Assembly: GCF_000002425.4 (NCBI RefSeq)
Contig: NC_037256.1
Coordinates: forward strand, 5,203,087-5,267,086
From: Physcomitrium patens
Lineage: Eukaryota > Streptophyta > Bryopsida > Funariales > Funariaceae
Reading direction: 5' to 3'
DNA length: 64,000 nt
In this document: piece after piece, positions 13,084 through 25,100 of the stretch
Numbering within the stretch: position 1 is the stretch's first letter
Layout: each line of letters starts with the position of its first letter
Translations under genes and position numbers: made by a program
The notes under the pieces: generated by a model
The model's input: the letters and a program-made list of their open reading frames with translations, nothing else
The model's database searches: none
Told to the model about the DNA's origin: nothing

Positions 13084-14972
13084 TGTCATGATATAATACA
13101 GATAATAAGTGAAAGGATGAAGAAAATATCATGTTTTGAGGATCTCACTTCAAAAATATTTTACCAAATTATCTTGAAAAAATAGATATTAGTCAAAGGG
13201 TAGAAAAATTAAAGGTGCTAATGCTACCTATTTACAAATTATGCTTCTATTTACTTTGTAAGGCCATAAATAAGGCAAAACAAGGTATATTAGAAAAATA
13301 AAAGATATAAGTATATGTAGGGAGGAATTAGAAGTGCAAATTAGTAAAAATTATTTCAAGAAGACGAAAGTAGATACCCGAAGAGGACCGGTTATGAACC
13401 TAGATCGAAATCAGACCCTGAGGCACAAAAATGTGCTCTGACGGCGACTCAAGGATTCTTTGATAGTTCGAAGAGTGGGGTTTGATAGAAGATTAAATAA
13501 GGTTTCTATGAGTATTGATTTTGGGTGATTTGGATCTGTATTGACTTTGTAATAGCTTTGCAAAGTCAAGATTTGTTTCGGATGATTTGGATTTTATGAA
13601 ATAAAATAGGATTTATGTTTTGGATGATTTCAAGAGTTTTGTAATAGATCTACCAGTGGAATTTTGTGGATTTATGGTTATAGTTGTGTTTAATATGAAT
13701 CGTGAATTTGAGCTCGATCTAACGGTTGAATTGAGGGATATTGAGGTTTAAGAGGATCAAGGTCTTAGAAAGTAGAATTTTAGGTCTAGTAGGGTTTTTT
13801 AAGATTTCGTGCAATCTACTAGTTGGATTGGAGTGAAACTTATGTAAGATGATATTGGACTTATTTTTTTATGTATATGAGAATTTTGAGATGAATCGAA
13901 TGGTGTAAAAGAGAGATATTGGCTCTGGAAGATTAGCATCAAGATTAGAAAAGGAGGCCGGCCAATACCCGAGCACATTTTTGAGGTTATTGTCAATTTG
14001 ATATCTCCAATCCTTTTCAATCTTTTTGTGCTTGTTTTGAACTTAGTTTTTAAGAAGTGTGAAAAATTTGAGTTAAGATCAACGGTTTATTCATTAGTTA
14101 TTGAGGTTTAAATGTGTTGTAGGAATTACTAGGGTTTGGTTTAGGATTTGGTTAGGATTTGGTTAGGATTTGGTTAGGATTTGGTTAGGATTTGGTTTAG
14201 AATTTGGTTTAAGGTTTGATTTAGGGTTTAGGGTTTAGGGTTTGGATTAGGGTTTATTTTAGGATTAGGTTTCAATTAGGGTTTGTTTTAGGATTAGGAT
14301 TTGATTAGGATTTAGTTTAGGATTTAGGATTTGGATTAGGGTTTGATTTAGGGTTTAGGATTTGGTTAGGTTTGTATCAAGGTTTGATTAGAGTTTAGTT
14401 AGGGTTTGATTTAGGATTTGGTTGAGATTTGGTTTAAGGTTTGTTTAGGGTTTGATTTAAGATTTGGTTTAGGATTTGGTTAGGATTTAGGATTTAGGAT
14501 TTGGATTAGGGTTTGATTTAGGTTTAAGGTTAGGATTAGGATTTAGGATTTAGAGTTGGGATTAGGATTTGATTTAGGATTTAGGATTTGGTTGGAGTTT
14601 GGTTTAAGGTTTTTTTAGGGTTTGATTTAGAGTTTAAGATTTTATTAGGATTTAAGATTTAATTAGTTTGGACCTAAAGTTTGAATGAGGTTCAATAGGA
14701 TTTTAACTAGAATTAAATTAAGATTGAATTGAGATGTATTTGAGTGATATTTATCATCCTTCTAATATTTCTTTAAGAATTCTTATTGTTTGTTTGAAAT
14801 TTCTTTGAGGTTTTTTTGAATTTGATTAAGCTTGCTTAGCATTATTATGGTCTAATTAGAGAATTTTTAGTATTCTATTAGAATTAGAATTTTTTTATTG
14901 CAATTTCCATTCTTTCTTCCACAGCCAAGTGCCCGGAGCATTCTCAAGCAAGACTTCACGTATTACGGCGGC
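13084..14972 (+). repeat. Long LTR copy A with telomere-like tract
   Basis: About 1.9 kb. It starts TGTCATGATATAATACA and ends just after CATTCTCAAGCAAGACTTCA. The left end, the landmark GGCCATAAATAAGGCAAAA, the landmark GATCGAAATCAGACCCTGA, the repeat tract and the right end recur in the same order in copies at 19.5-20.9, 21.0-22.1, 30.4-31.9 and 38.2-39.8 kb. Its position directly after integrase supports LTR status. Confidence 0.8.
14125..14660 (+). repeat. Degenerate telomere-like minisatellite inside the LTR
   Basis: About 530 bp of irregular TTTAGGG, TTTAGGA and the 12-mer TTAGGATTTGGT, all in one direction. Five nearly perfect 12-mer units sit in a row near 14150-14200. The plant telomere unit is TTTAGGG. 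Here most units end in GGA or are spaced by GTT, so this is a decayed or convergent array, not a chromosome end. Confidence 0.85.
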
Positions 14973-16270
14973 GTAAGTTAAGAAAGAATAGATGTCAAGA
15001 TGTAATATGACTATATAATAAAAATATAATCAAAAATAAGTTTTTAATTAATATTGAATTATCTTGATTCAATAATAATTCCAATTTTTTAAATATAGCT
15101 TTTATAAAAGCGTCTTAATTTATTTTTTTGTCTTAATAATTAGTAGGTTAAAGGTTGGTTAGTAATTTTACCTTCTAGATTATAAAGACTTTTTTATTGC
15201 CTTAAAAAGACCATAAATTGATAAAATCATATTAGAAGATAGAAATAATTAGCATGATTGATACTAAGATTAAGTTAAAGATAGGATTGATCTAAAAAAT
15301 CTGTAGGATATATTAGATTGATACTCAGGGGTAGACCGTTTGTGAGATAGGGTCAAAATCAAACCTCTAGCCACTAAAATATCGACTTAGGATAAAATGT
15401 AGTTTTATTTAAAGATCAAAGATGAAAATTCAAGAGTTAGCTTAGAGCTTCTTTCAAAGACATAAGATTTGTTTTTATAGGATTTATTTAGACTTAACAA
15501 TCATTATTCAAAATCATGGTTTATATTGGTGACTTGAAATTAATACATTACAATTAGAGCTAGCACTCTCTACTAGTTTATAAAATTATTATTACATCTA
15601 TAGTTCAAAATTTTACAATACTTGGTTAATTGGATGTGCTAAGTATATGTGAAATTTTGTAATAATCTAACAATGCGGTTGAGAGATATCTAGGTTTTGC
15701 TTCAAGAAGGTATCAGTGAGTTGGCAGTTTGAAGTAGGATAGATTTTCTATAGTATTTAAAGTTCTACTAGTCAAATCATGATAAAATTTGACATAGTAT
15801 TAGAAGACTTGAAGATTAAGATATACACTAATTTTGAATTGAAGTTAATAATTGAAGAAGGAAAAATCACTACTAGGACATTTGTATCAACTTTCAAGTT
15901 GGTAGCCAAATAACATTAATGTGGTTTTTGAGTATTTTCTCACAATTTATAAGTTAGATTGGAGTGAATTTTTTTGAGCACATAAAAGACTTATAGTGGC
16001 ATTTGGATGCAAAATTTTGCTTCAAATAGATAGTTATATTAGGAGCTACAACTTACTAAAGCTTACTGATTAGGATTAAGATTTACAAATAAAATTTGAA
16101 ATTATCTAATTATGAAAGTAATAAGGCAATTAGAGTTTATATATGTTTGAGATAATTAAGAAGAGTATTTTTTAATATTTTATATTAGATTTAAGTTCTT
16201 TTGAATTAAAATTCAAATTACATTCTTTATATAAAGATGAAACATATTAGGAATTTTAAATACTTGTAAA
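14973..16270. other. AT-rich, no gene recognised
   Basis: This is interspersed AT-rich sequence between two gypsy copies. I see no open frame over 70 codons and no domain. It may be decayed internal sequence of one of the neighbours. Confidence 0.45.
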
Positions 16271-16299
16271 ACATAATTCCACCTTCCGTATCCACATGC

Positions 16300-17968
16300 C
16301 TATTGCATTCTCAAATAGGAAAATACATAATATAATAGTCTATCTTCTACTCTCTTTCAATCATTAGTTAAACCTCTCTCTGTGGATTTCTCAGCCAAGA
16401 GCACAAAGAGTATAGCTTTTAGTGCTTCATCTATTGCTTGCAAGAAGAGCTCAATCTTCCTTATATCCAATAAAAGTCTCTTTGAAGATGAGAGTTGAGA
16501 GAATTTTCTCACAAATTTTCTAAACAATTCATTGGAGGCCTTATACATACTTGGTTTTTGCTCAACATAATCCAAAAAAATCTCTTATTGACTCTATTAG
16601 AATCTTTATCATAAAATTCATCTTTCAACTTCTTTTTAAAGTCACTCTAAGCTTCTAAATTGCATCTATGAAAATCCTTCATTCTTTTTCTAATTTTTGA
16701 AATACATGCCAACTCAAAACGAAAAATATAGCAACTCTTAAAGACTTGATGTACCTCCATTTCTCCTACATATGCTTGAAAAAACTTAGTAATGTCCCTC
16801 CAATCAAACCTCTTATGATTATTAACCATGCTTTGTAATGCCTTAGTCACTCCCTTCTCACATGCTTGTACTTTTTGTCGTCTCTCTATGAACATACAAA
16901 GCTAAGAGTAAATCATTGGTACTTACTTATTTATTGTTACTTATATTGGCCTCTCCAGAATCACCTATCATCTTTGAATGTCAAAAAAACTCTCACTTCT
17001 TTCTTTCTACCCTTTAACTCTATTTCATACTCTAGGCTTGCACTCTAGCTCTACAACTCTATTATGCTCCACTTGTACTCTCAATTGCTTCAAGAGTACT
17101 TTCAATGGAAGCACCAAATTTATGTCAAGTGGCCAAGCCTCCTTAAGAGAATACATGGTCCTTGATTCCAAGTAGGTTATAAGAAGTACAACGTTGTCCT
17201 AATAAAGTCAAATATAAAAGAATAGCCAAATGCTAAGTACAAAATTTAGACTAATTTCTCTCTTCTGCCAAGATGTATCCAACGCTCAACTCAAATCTTA
17301 AATCCAAATCTCATCTTAAAAACCTCTTCATAGCTTTATTTTTTGTATTCTATAGCTTATTAGAAAGCTAAAAATAATATCCAGATTTTTAAAAAAAATT
17401 CAGAATAAGAAAAAGAAAATACAAGAAATAATATAGAAAGCCCTAACTAGCGTTGAATCTTGCCGCATGAGAGCTTTAGTAATCCCCCTTTCACAAATTT
17501 GCATGATTCTCCATCTTTATAGCTTTCTCTCTTATTTAGTATATCTTGTTAGAAAGATATCAATACAATCTAACCTCTCTCAAAATTTCAAAATAAAAAA
17601 AAAAAAAGTTTTTGGAAGAGGCCTTTAAAATTTCAAATTAGGCTTGAATCTCATCTCCTTTCCAAAATTTCTAGTAACTTCTTTTCTCATCCTTTTGACC
17701 GTAGCCTCCTTTCCCTCAACAATTAAAATCCTTGATGTCCAAAATCCCTATTCCCAACCCTCTCTTAATACCCATCTTGAACCACTATAAAGATGGGTAT
17801 CTATCTTAAAAGACAATATCCTCAAGCTCAAATAATCCATTCAAGATAATAATTTTGTATTCTAAACTATAATCAAATTTATAAATGTATTTATATTATA
17901 TTCTTCTTTTCTACAAATAAAATTAATTATCCTCTTTATATCTTTGATGCACTTAAATTAAGTGCATC
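16300..17968 (-). mobile_element. Ty3/gypsy 5' end: LTR or leader plus gag, broken
   Basis: On the minus strand: a left end at the palindrome (17946-17968), LTR or leader sequence down to about 17150, then gag (about 17.1-16.35 kb). Gag is recognised by blocks such as QKVQACEKGVTKALQSMV, WRDITKFFQAYVGEMEVHQV, and LLLDIRKIELFLQA with TERGLTND. These are the capsid-region words of a plant gypsy lineage I know, and they recur at 24.3-25.1 kb. Protease and pol are not present. It is an old fossil with several breaks. Confidence 0.75.
17946..17968. repeat. Terminal palindrome of the gag-bearing gypsy family
   Basis: An 11-nt perfect inverted repeat, GATGCACTTAA, around one central A. The same palindrome, with small changes, ends the homologous segments at 19081-19103 and 26156-26178. 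Confidence 0.85.
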
Positions 17969-18889
17969 ACAACAATGTCATCCTTGATAGTAACATTTTT
18001 TGTTCTTTACAACTTGATCTGAGACTCTTCTCATTAGTCTTGTTTGTGTTGTTGATGCTTGTACAAGACTTTCATGCAGACGCAGTAACTGACTTAATTT
18101 AAAAAATATTTTTAATACACAATCAACATCAAACTAGACTTCTACATTTAAGTTGTATAGAAGTGTTGTAAATTTTTCTATTGTATATGATCTTTGGAAT
18201 AAGTGGATATTTAAGATACAGGACTTTCTATACATTAGGAAGGATAAAGTATCAGGGTGTTGGATACACAAAGATGTACTCCATAAGAGTGGAATTTCTA
18301 GATTTTATCATATTATCAAAGAGCCTTATAGTTTGGCATGTATAAGGTATAAAAATTGATGATCAAGTAATCTATGGAAAAGAAAGCATCAAAAGCAAAG
18401 CAACCTCTTTTCCATCATCTAATTTAATACCAATTTATAAGATGAATTCAAGTTCTTATAAAGATTGGAATTTAAGATGCATTCAACTAGATTTAACCAA
18501 TTTAGGATTTTAATATGAAGTATTGGATGTTGGATGATAAATTTAATCAATGATGAATTATTTTTTATTAACGTAGATGAAGTGTATAGATGAAATATTA
18601 TTCAAAGATGACTATTTGTAAATAGATGAATTTTAATAAAAATAAAATATAATAAAATAAATAAATAAATAAATAAATATATATATATAATAATAATCAT
18701 GTTAATAAAGATTTTTAAATTGCATGGAACTTATTAAGTGATTTATTAATTACAAGTGTAAGTTAGTAATGGGATTTTGGCTTCATTACTTGGATTAATT
18801 AAGAAAGATAAAAAAATAATTTGATTAAAATCTAATTAATGGCTATAAATACTAAAATTTATAAAATTAATTCCTTTATTGTAAACTAA
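17969..18889. other. AT-rich, no gene recognised
   Basis: One plus-strand open frame (18153-18359, 68 codons, aromatic-rich) has no recognisable domain. A run of TAAA units and a short TA run lie near 18650-18690. I see nothing else. Confidence 0.45.
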
Positions 18890-19103
18890 AATAAACTTCA
18901 AACTAGTGGAGGCTTATTTTAGCTTATAAGTATATATCTTAATAGATAATACTAACAAAGCTTAAACAATCCATTGAAGGCAATAATCTCCTATTCTAAA
19001 TTCTATTTAAATGTATAAATATATTAGCATTATATTCTTCCTTTCCTACAAATAAAACTAATTATCCTCCAAATAACTTTGATGCACTTAAATTAAGTGC
19101 ATT
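18890..19103 (-). repeat. Fragment of the gypsy 5' end repeat with its palindrome
   Basis: The last 200 bp or so match 17800-17968 and 25985-26178, including an AATCCATTGAAGGCAATAAT-like string, an ATTATCCTCC string and the terminal palindrome at 19081-19103. There is no gag beside it. Confidence 0.7.
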
Positions 19104-19531
19104 ACAATGTTTTCTTTCTCTAAACCTACACATACTCTTGTATGTATCAAAGAATTAGACCACAATACCTCCTTCATCAAAATCAAAGCCATTGTGAGCT
19201 ATATCACTTTTAAACCATTGATTAAAATGCTGAGGTTGAAAAGCCTCTAAATCCTCTATATAATTCATTCCATCTCTCTGCTTAAAGACTTTAATTTTTT
19301 TTCCTACAATCTTAGTGTATAATGACATTTCATCTAGTTTTCAAAGAGAATAAGTTATATTATAATATACTTCAACTACCACATAGAATCCAAACCAATC
19401 TCAAGCAAACTTATAAAGAGTAAAATGTTGGTACATCAAACTACTATCATAAATCAATCATCCTTTTTAATTGGCTTAAACTTCAATTGTTGACTTTTAT
19501 CAAACCTTTTTTTATTGTTGAACCTAATCAC
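19104..19531. other. AT-rich, no gene recognised
   Basis: This lies between a gypsy end fragment and a long LTR. No frame or motif is supported. Confidence 0.4.
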
Positions 19532-20903
19532 TATTGTATTATGTGAAATCTTGCTTGAAAATGTACCAAGTACCTAATTATGAAAGGTAAAAGAAAATTG
19601 CAATAACAAGTCCTAAAAATTTTAATAGAATTATATATAAATTATAATTAAATATTAAAAAATATAATCAAATATGAATTAAGTTCAATTAAAATTTTAA
19701 ATAAATTATTAAAGAAACACAAAAAAATCCTAAATAAATCTTAATTTGAATCATAATTAAATCTTAAAAAATCCTAAATAAATTCTAATTAAATCTTAGA
19801 CAAATTTAAATCAAATTTTGAACAAATTCTAATCAAATCCTAGACAAATATTAGACAAATATTAATAAAATTTTAGAAAAATCCTAATCAAATCCTAAAA
19901 AAATTCTAGACAAATCTTAGATAAATCCTAGATAAATCCTACTCAAATCCTAGATCCTAAACTAATCTTAAATTTTAAATAAATTCTTAATAAATGCAAT
20001 GGTATATTAAAACTTCCATAACTAATAATCAAACTATTTATTTTAATTCAAATTTTTCACACCTTTCAATAATTAAGCTAGAAATAAGCACAAATATTTT
20101 TAAGAAGATCAAACATACCAAATAGAAGATAAATTCTAAAATATGCGTGGATGTTAGTTGGCATTCTTCTTCAATCTTGATGTCATTTTTTTTGAGCAAA
20201 AATTTCTTAATTCTACTATTAAATATATCTCAAAATTCATATTTATATTAATAATCAAGTCTACTATCCACAAACATAAAAATTTACCTCAATCTAACTA
20301 ATAAATTACTAAAGATCTTAAAAACCCTCATTGACCCTCAAAACCTATAATCTTCAATCTAATCATTTGATCATACTCAAATTTATAATATGTAATAAAA
20401 AAAACTATAATTACAAATCTACAAATTTTTATTAATAGATCTATTATTAAATTTATAATTTTTTTTAAATATAATTTTTTTTTTAAAATTTTATATAATT
20501 AGATTCATGAAAACAATCTTCTCTTTACAAAGCTTTATAAAGCTATTACAAACTCAAAGTGCTGAAAACTCATGCTTAAAGAAATATTATGAAGTCTTCT
20601 CTCAAATTCCATTTTTTGATTTCCAAAAGATCCTTGGAATCGCTTTAGTTGCATAATTTTGTGCCTGAAGGTCTAATTTTGATCTTGATCGGCAATCAAT
20701 CTTTTTTGGATAACAATTCTTATTTTCTTTAAGTAATATTTATTAAAAATAATTCCTAATTTTCTTATATATATGCTATATTCTTTAATTTTTTAATCTA
20801 TCTTGATTTTCTTTATTTATGGTCCTATAAAATAAGTACAAGACTACTTTGTAAAAAAATAATATTTGTATTTTTTATTTTACTACCTTTTGACTATTAT
20901 CTA
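19532..20903 (-). repeat. Long LTR copy B1
   Basis: Minus-strand copy of the long LTR. Its end motif (CATTTTCAAGCAAGATTTCA on the minus strand) lies at 19.54 kb. The CCTAAA-direction tract lies at about 19.7-20.0 kb, and the GATC-rich landmark at about 20.66 kb. The LTR 5' end is lost: the copy stops where a fold-back joins it to copy B2. Confidence 0.75.
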
Positions 20904-21100
20904 GGATTTAGGGTTTAAGGTTTAGGATTTAGGATTTAATATAATTTTGATATCCAAAAATCCTAAATCCTAAATCAAACTTTAAATCCTAAATCCTAAA
21001 TTAAATCCTAAAAAAATCCTAAATCCTAAACCAAATCTTAAATCAAACCCTGAGTAAATTCTAAACCCTAATCTAAATCCTAATCCTAGTATAATTTAGA
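20904..21100. repeat. Telomere-like fold-back at the junction of two LTR copies
   Basis: The left arm (20904-20940) runs in the TTTAGG direction. After about 25 bp of spacer, the right arm (from about 20963) runs in the CCTAAA direction to about 21100. The arms are imperfect but clearly opposite in direction. This marks where copies B1 and B2 meet. Confidence 0.75.
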
Positions 21101-22120
21101 ATCTCAATATCTATCAATTGAACTATCAATCTTGCTTAAATATTTACATGCCTTTTAAAAACTAAGTTAGCAATAAGCACAAGAAATTTGAAGATAATTG
21201 TACTTACCAAATAGAAGAAAAGTCCTAAAATCCGCTTGGTATTTGGCCGACCTCCTATTCCAATCTGAATGTTAAATTTCTAGTACCAATATCTCCTTAT
21301 CATATTATTCAATTGTTCTCAAATTTCATATGTATGTAAAAAAATCAAGTCTATTATCTTTAGACACAAATTTTATTCCAATCCAACGAAGATTGCTAAA
21401 GATCTTAAAAATCCTAACTACCTCTTAAAGTCCGATTTCTGAAACCTTAATCTATTTGAAATTCAATAGCCTTCAATTCAACTATTTGATCAAGCTTAAA
21501 TTTACAAAAAATATTCTAAAAAAATATTATCATAAGTCATCAAAATTTGAACTATAGATCTACTGCCAAACTCACAAAATTTTCTAAAATATAATACCCT
21601 TTTTATTTCATAAATTCTAGTATCACCCAAATTAATTGTGACTTTGCAAAACTCTTACAAAGTCACTATACACTCAATTCCTTCAAAATCAATGCTTAAA
21701 AAAATCTTATTAAATTTGCTCTCAAATTCTATTATTTAATCTGCCAAACAATCCTCAAATTACCGTCTATATCTAGTTTTGTGCCTCAAGGTTTGATTTC
21801 GATCCAAGTTAATAACCAATCCTCTTTGGATATCAAATTTTTTTCCTTTTGAGTTAATTTTTATTTTAATAAATTCCTACCTTCTTCTTATATATGTTTA
21901 TATTCTTTATTTTTCTAATCTATCTTATTTTGCCTTATTTATGGCCTTACAAAGTAAATAGAAGCCTACTTTACAAAAAGATAGCATTTACACCTTTAAT
22001 TTTACTTTCTTTTGTACTATTGTCTATTTTCTAAGATAATTTGCCACAATTTTTGAAGACCTTCTATAATAAAATAGATTCTTTATCCCTTTCATCTATT
22101 AATTGTGTTACATCATGACA
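20963..22120 (-). repeat. Long LTR copy B2 (3' part lost)
   Basis: Minus-strand copy. Its 5' end (minus-strand TGTCATGATGTAACACAA) is at 22120, GGCCATAAATAAGGCAAAA-like sequence is near 21930, and the GATCGAAATCAAACCTTGAG landmark is near 21790. The lower-coordinate part merges into the fold-back. It lies directly beside the gag-protease fossil, which continues above 22.12 kb. Confidence 0.75.
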
Positions 22121-25100
22121 CTATATTATATCACAACATCACCTTAAGCTTCTCTATAGCAATTTGGTGATTTTCTAGCAATCTCTCCAATTGGTGAATT
22201 TAAGGCTCTAACAATGTCTTTTTATCAATGCCATCTTGTTTGAAGAGCATCTTTAGAAACTCCTTCCTCTCTACGTCAATCAAAAAGTCATTTCTTCCAA
22301 TCTTTAACTTATCCAAAAATTCTTTAGTAAACTTGTGTTTAATCCTTCTTCACTCCCTCAATTATGGCTCTATAGTAGCTTTTTTGATGTGCTCTTTGGT
22401 ATCTTGATGTAATTAGGTTGCCATAAGCTTCACCTTCTTGGCCAAGATCTTATATTTAGTATGCATCATAGTATCTTATAATACTATACAACTATCCATT
22501 ATTCCAAATTTCTTTGAAAAATTCAAAACCTCCTCATATAATTTCCTTGACTAAAGCTCTATAATAACATTAGTTCTATTTTTATCTATATGTAAAGTCA
22601 ATTCTTTTAAAACCTTTATATAATTATTTTTAAATATATTTTTTTTAATGACACCTAAAATTCACTTACTACTTAAAATCATATCTAATCTTTTTAATCT
22701 TTTTTATATTTCTTCACGCAACTTTTATATACATGATCTAAATCTCCAATCTTTTGAAATCTCAAAATTGCCAAAGTTGTTAAATCTAAAAATGTACATT
22801 CAAAAATATGTACATTAGGCAGCATATAGATAAAAGATTCACTTGCACCTTTGTATCTCCATGCTATACAAGTGCTTATTAGAAATCCAAAAACTTCTCA
22901 TTGATCTTTAATTAAGCTACTCTCAATTGGTCTCTATTTTATTCATAATTAGGTCTCACCATGAGAAATTGTACTAATTTTTTTCCATCATAGTTTTTAA
23001 TCCTTGTATAATGAGATCTATCATTTAAAACCTTAGTTTCCATCTTTATAGTAGTGATATAAGGTTTTTCTAAAATTACTAAGTAAACAATACAGTTTTA
23101 CACAAAGAAATTTTGCTCCACCTCTACATTTCCAATCTTTATCCTAATTCCTAGATATGCTCTATATAAATCACTTTGCTTATTATTGATAGCCCTCAAC
23201 ATCCATCCATAGTTAACATCAATGGATTATTTTTCCATCTCATAAATCCTCCTTCACATGATGTTAATCTCCGAGCCATGATCAATAAGTACCAAAGTAT
23301 GCTCCTTGAGGTCTTTCAATTTTACTTGAGTCTCTATGCTAGTCTTAACTCAAAAAAGATGTACAAATTGAATGGTCATCCTCTCACCTTCAAACCTTGT
23401 GTAAAAAGTATAATTAGATATATTTACCTCACTTATCTCAATTCCATACTTCACCTCTTTGTCGCTTTTTATTCCTCCTTGATTTTTGCCTCTACTATAG
23501 TCTTGATTAGTCACCTCCTTCTTCTTTTCAAAAGGCATTTCTTCAAATCCACATATACAAAATTGGAAGAAGACTTGTCTTATCTCTTGGTCATCTTTTG
23601 TAATCAAATAGGAGTTTAATGCATTTACTATAACTACCTCCATCGCTATTTTCCTCTTTTTTTTGATGACATTGATAATAAGCTCATAGAAGTCTTTTTT
23701 TATTATATTAAGTTCTTTTCTTAAGATAAATTTAATTTTAATATCAAAAATTTCCTTCATATTAATAAAATTTTTAATATCCAAATGAAGCTTATAAAAA
23801 GAGCTCTTAGCTTTAGGTTTATTTGAGGCTTCCTTCTCCTTGTCCTTTATTCCACTTTTCATAGTTTCTTTCAATAGCTTTGAAGTAGCTACCGTGCCCC
23901 TCGTCTCTACTTCAATGAGATAAGAGTCAGTTTTTTTTTTATGTAATCTACTTGCTCTTCTTACAAAGTCATCTATAAGCTTTTGTATACGTCTTCTTTT
24001 AAATTTAAGCTCCAAAACTTGCCATGAGTCTCACTCTACTTTCTTCGAAGAAGATAACTCTCTTTCTCAAGTCTTCATCATAATTGGAGTAATCTTTTTT
24101 TATGTTTGGAACTATTATAATATGTGCACTTCTTAACAAATCTCTTTGATTCCTTGGATACATCTAAAGATATAGCTCTTAGGCTCTTCTTCAATTCATT
24201 CATCTTTACTCTCAATTTTCTCATGCTTTTAATCAATTTTTTAAGGTTGTCTTAAAAAAGAGTCTTATATATTTTTGGATTAAAATAGATATCATCAGAC
24301 TTAATGGAGTAATTGGCATCATAGAATTTCATGCTTTAAATTTTTTATTCTTATCTTTACCTGCCAATGCTTAGTCATTAATGGTACCACATCCTCTACT
24401 CTCTCCAAATTATTAGTTAAAATTCTTTCTATAGACTTGTCAACCAGAAGTACAAAAAATATATTTTTCAATGCTTTATCTACTAATTGCAAGAACTTAA
24501 TCTTCTTTATAATCAATAAAAGTCTTTTTAAAAATGAAAGTTGAAAGATCTTTCTCTCAAATTTTCTAAACAATTCATTGATAGCCATAGACCTTCTCAA
24601 TTATTGCTCAACTCATTTTAAAAATGACCACTTTGTGATTCTATCAAAATCTTTATCATAAAATACATCTTTCAATCTTCCTTCAAAGTCACTCAAAGCC
24701 TCTAAATTATCTCCATACAAATCCGTCATTGACTTCCTAATTTCAAGAATGCATGCCAACTCAAAACTAGGAATATAGCAAGATTTGGAGACTTGATATT
24801 CCTCTATCTCTCCTATATATGCTTGGAAAAGATTAGTAATGTTCTTCCTATAGAACTTTGCATGGTTGTTATCTACACCTTATAATGCATTGATTATCAT
24901 CTTTTCACTGACTTATATTTTTTGTTGTCTCTCTATAAGTATATTCAAAGCCAAGAGCAAATCATTGGTACTTATTTTTCTAATGTCACTTGCATCGGCC
25001 CCTCCAAAATCAACCATCATCTTCAAATGTCAAAAATCTCTCACTTCTTTTCTTTTAACTCTTGAATTTTTTTTCATATTACAAGCTTGTATCCTTGCTC

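Larger units (their letters stand above)
10200..14972 (+). mobile_element. Ty3/gypsy retrotransposon: pol and long 3' LTR, broken
   Basis: Parts in order on the plus strand: reverse transcriptase (about 10.24-11.0 kb, with VPHVPWNLRPI at the start, DLYLSFDQFQL, and the catalytic-type FLDDVLIKR), RNase H (about 11.1-11.7 kb, with ILIVDTN), integrase (about 11.85-12.7 kb, with PYILWVD in its C-terminal part), then a long LTR from 13084. The order RT-RH-INT is that of Metaviridae/gypsy. The 5' LTR, gag and protease are absent or beyond recognition. The copy is AT-shifted with many breaks, so it is old. Confidence 0.85.

Noticed and set aside
14125-21100. Interstitial telomere or chromosome-fusion site
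   Set aside because: The TTTAGGA/TTTAGGG tracts sit at the same place in several copies of one LTR, so they travelled with the element. Units are mostly not exact TTTAGGG.
23176-23619. 147-codon plus-strand frame
   Set aside because: It is antisense to the gypsy protease region and has no motif of its own.
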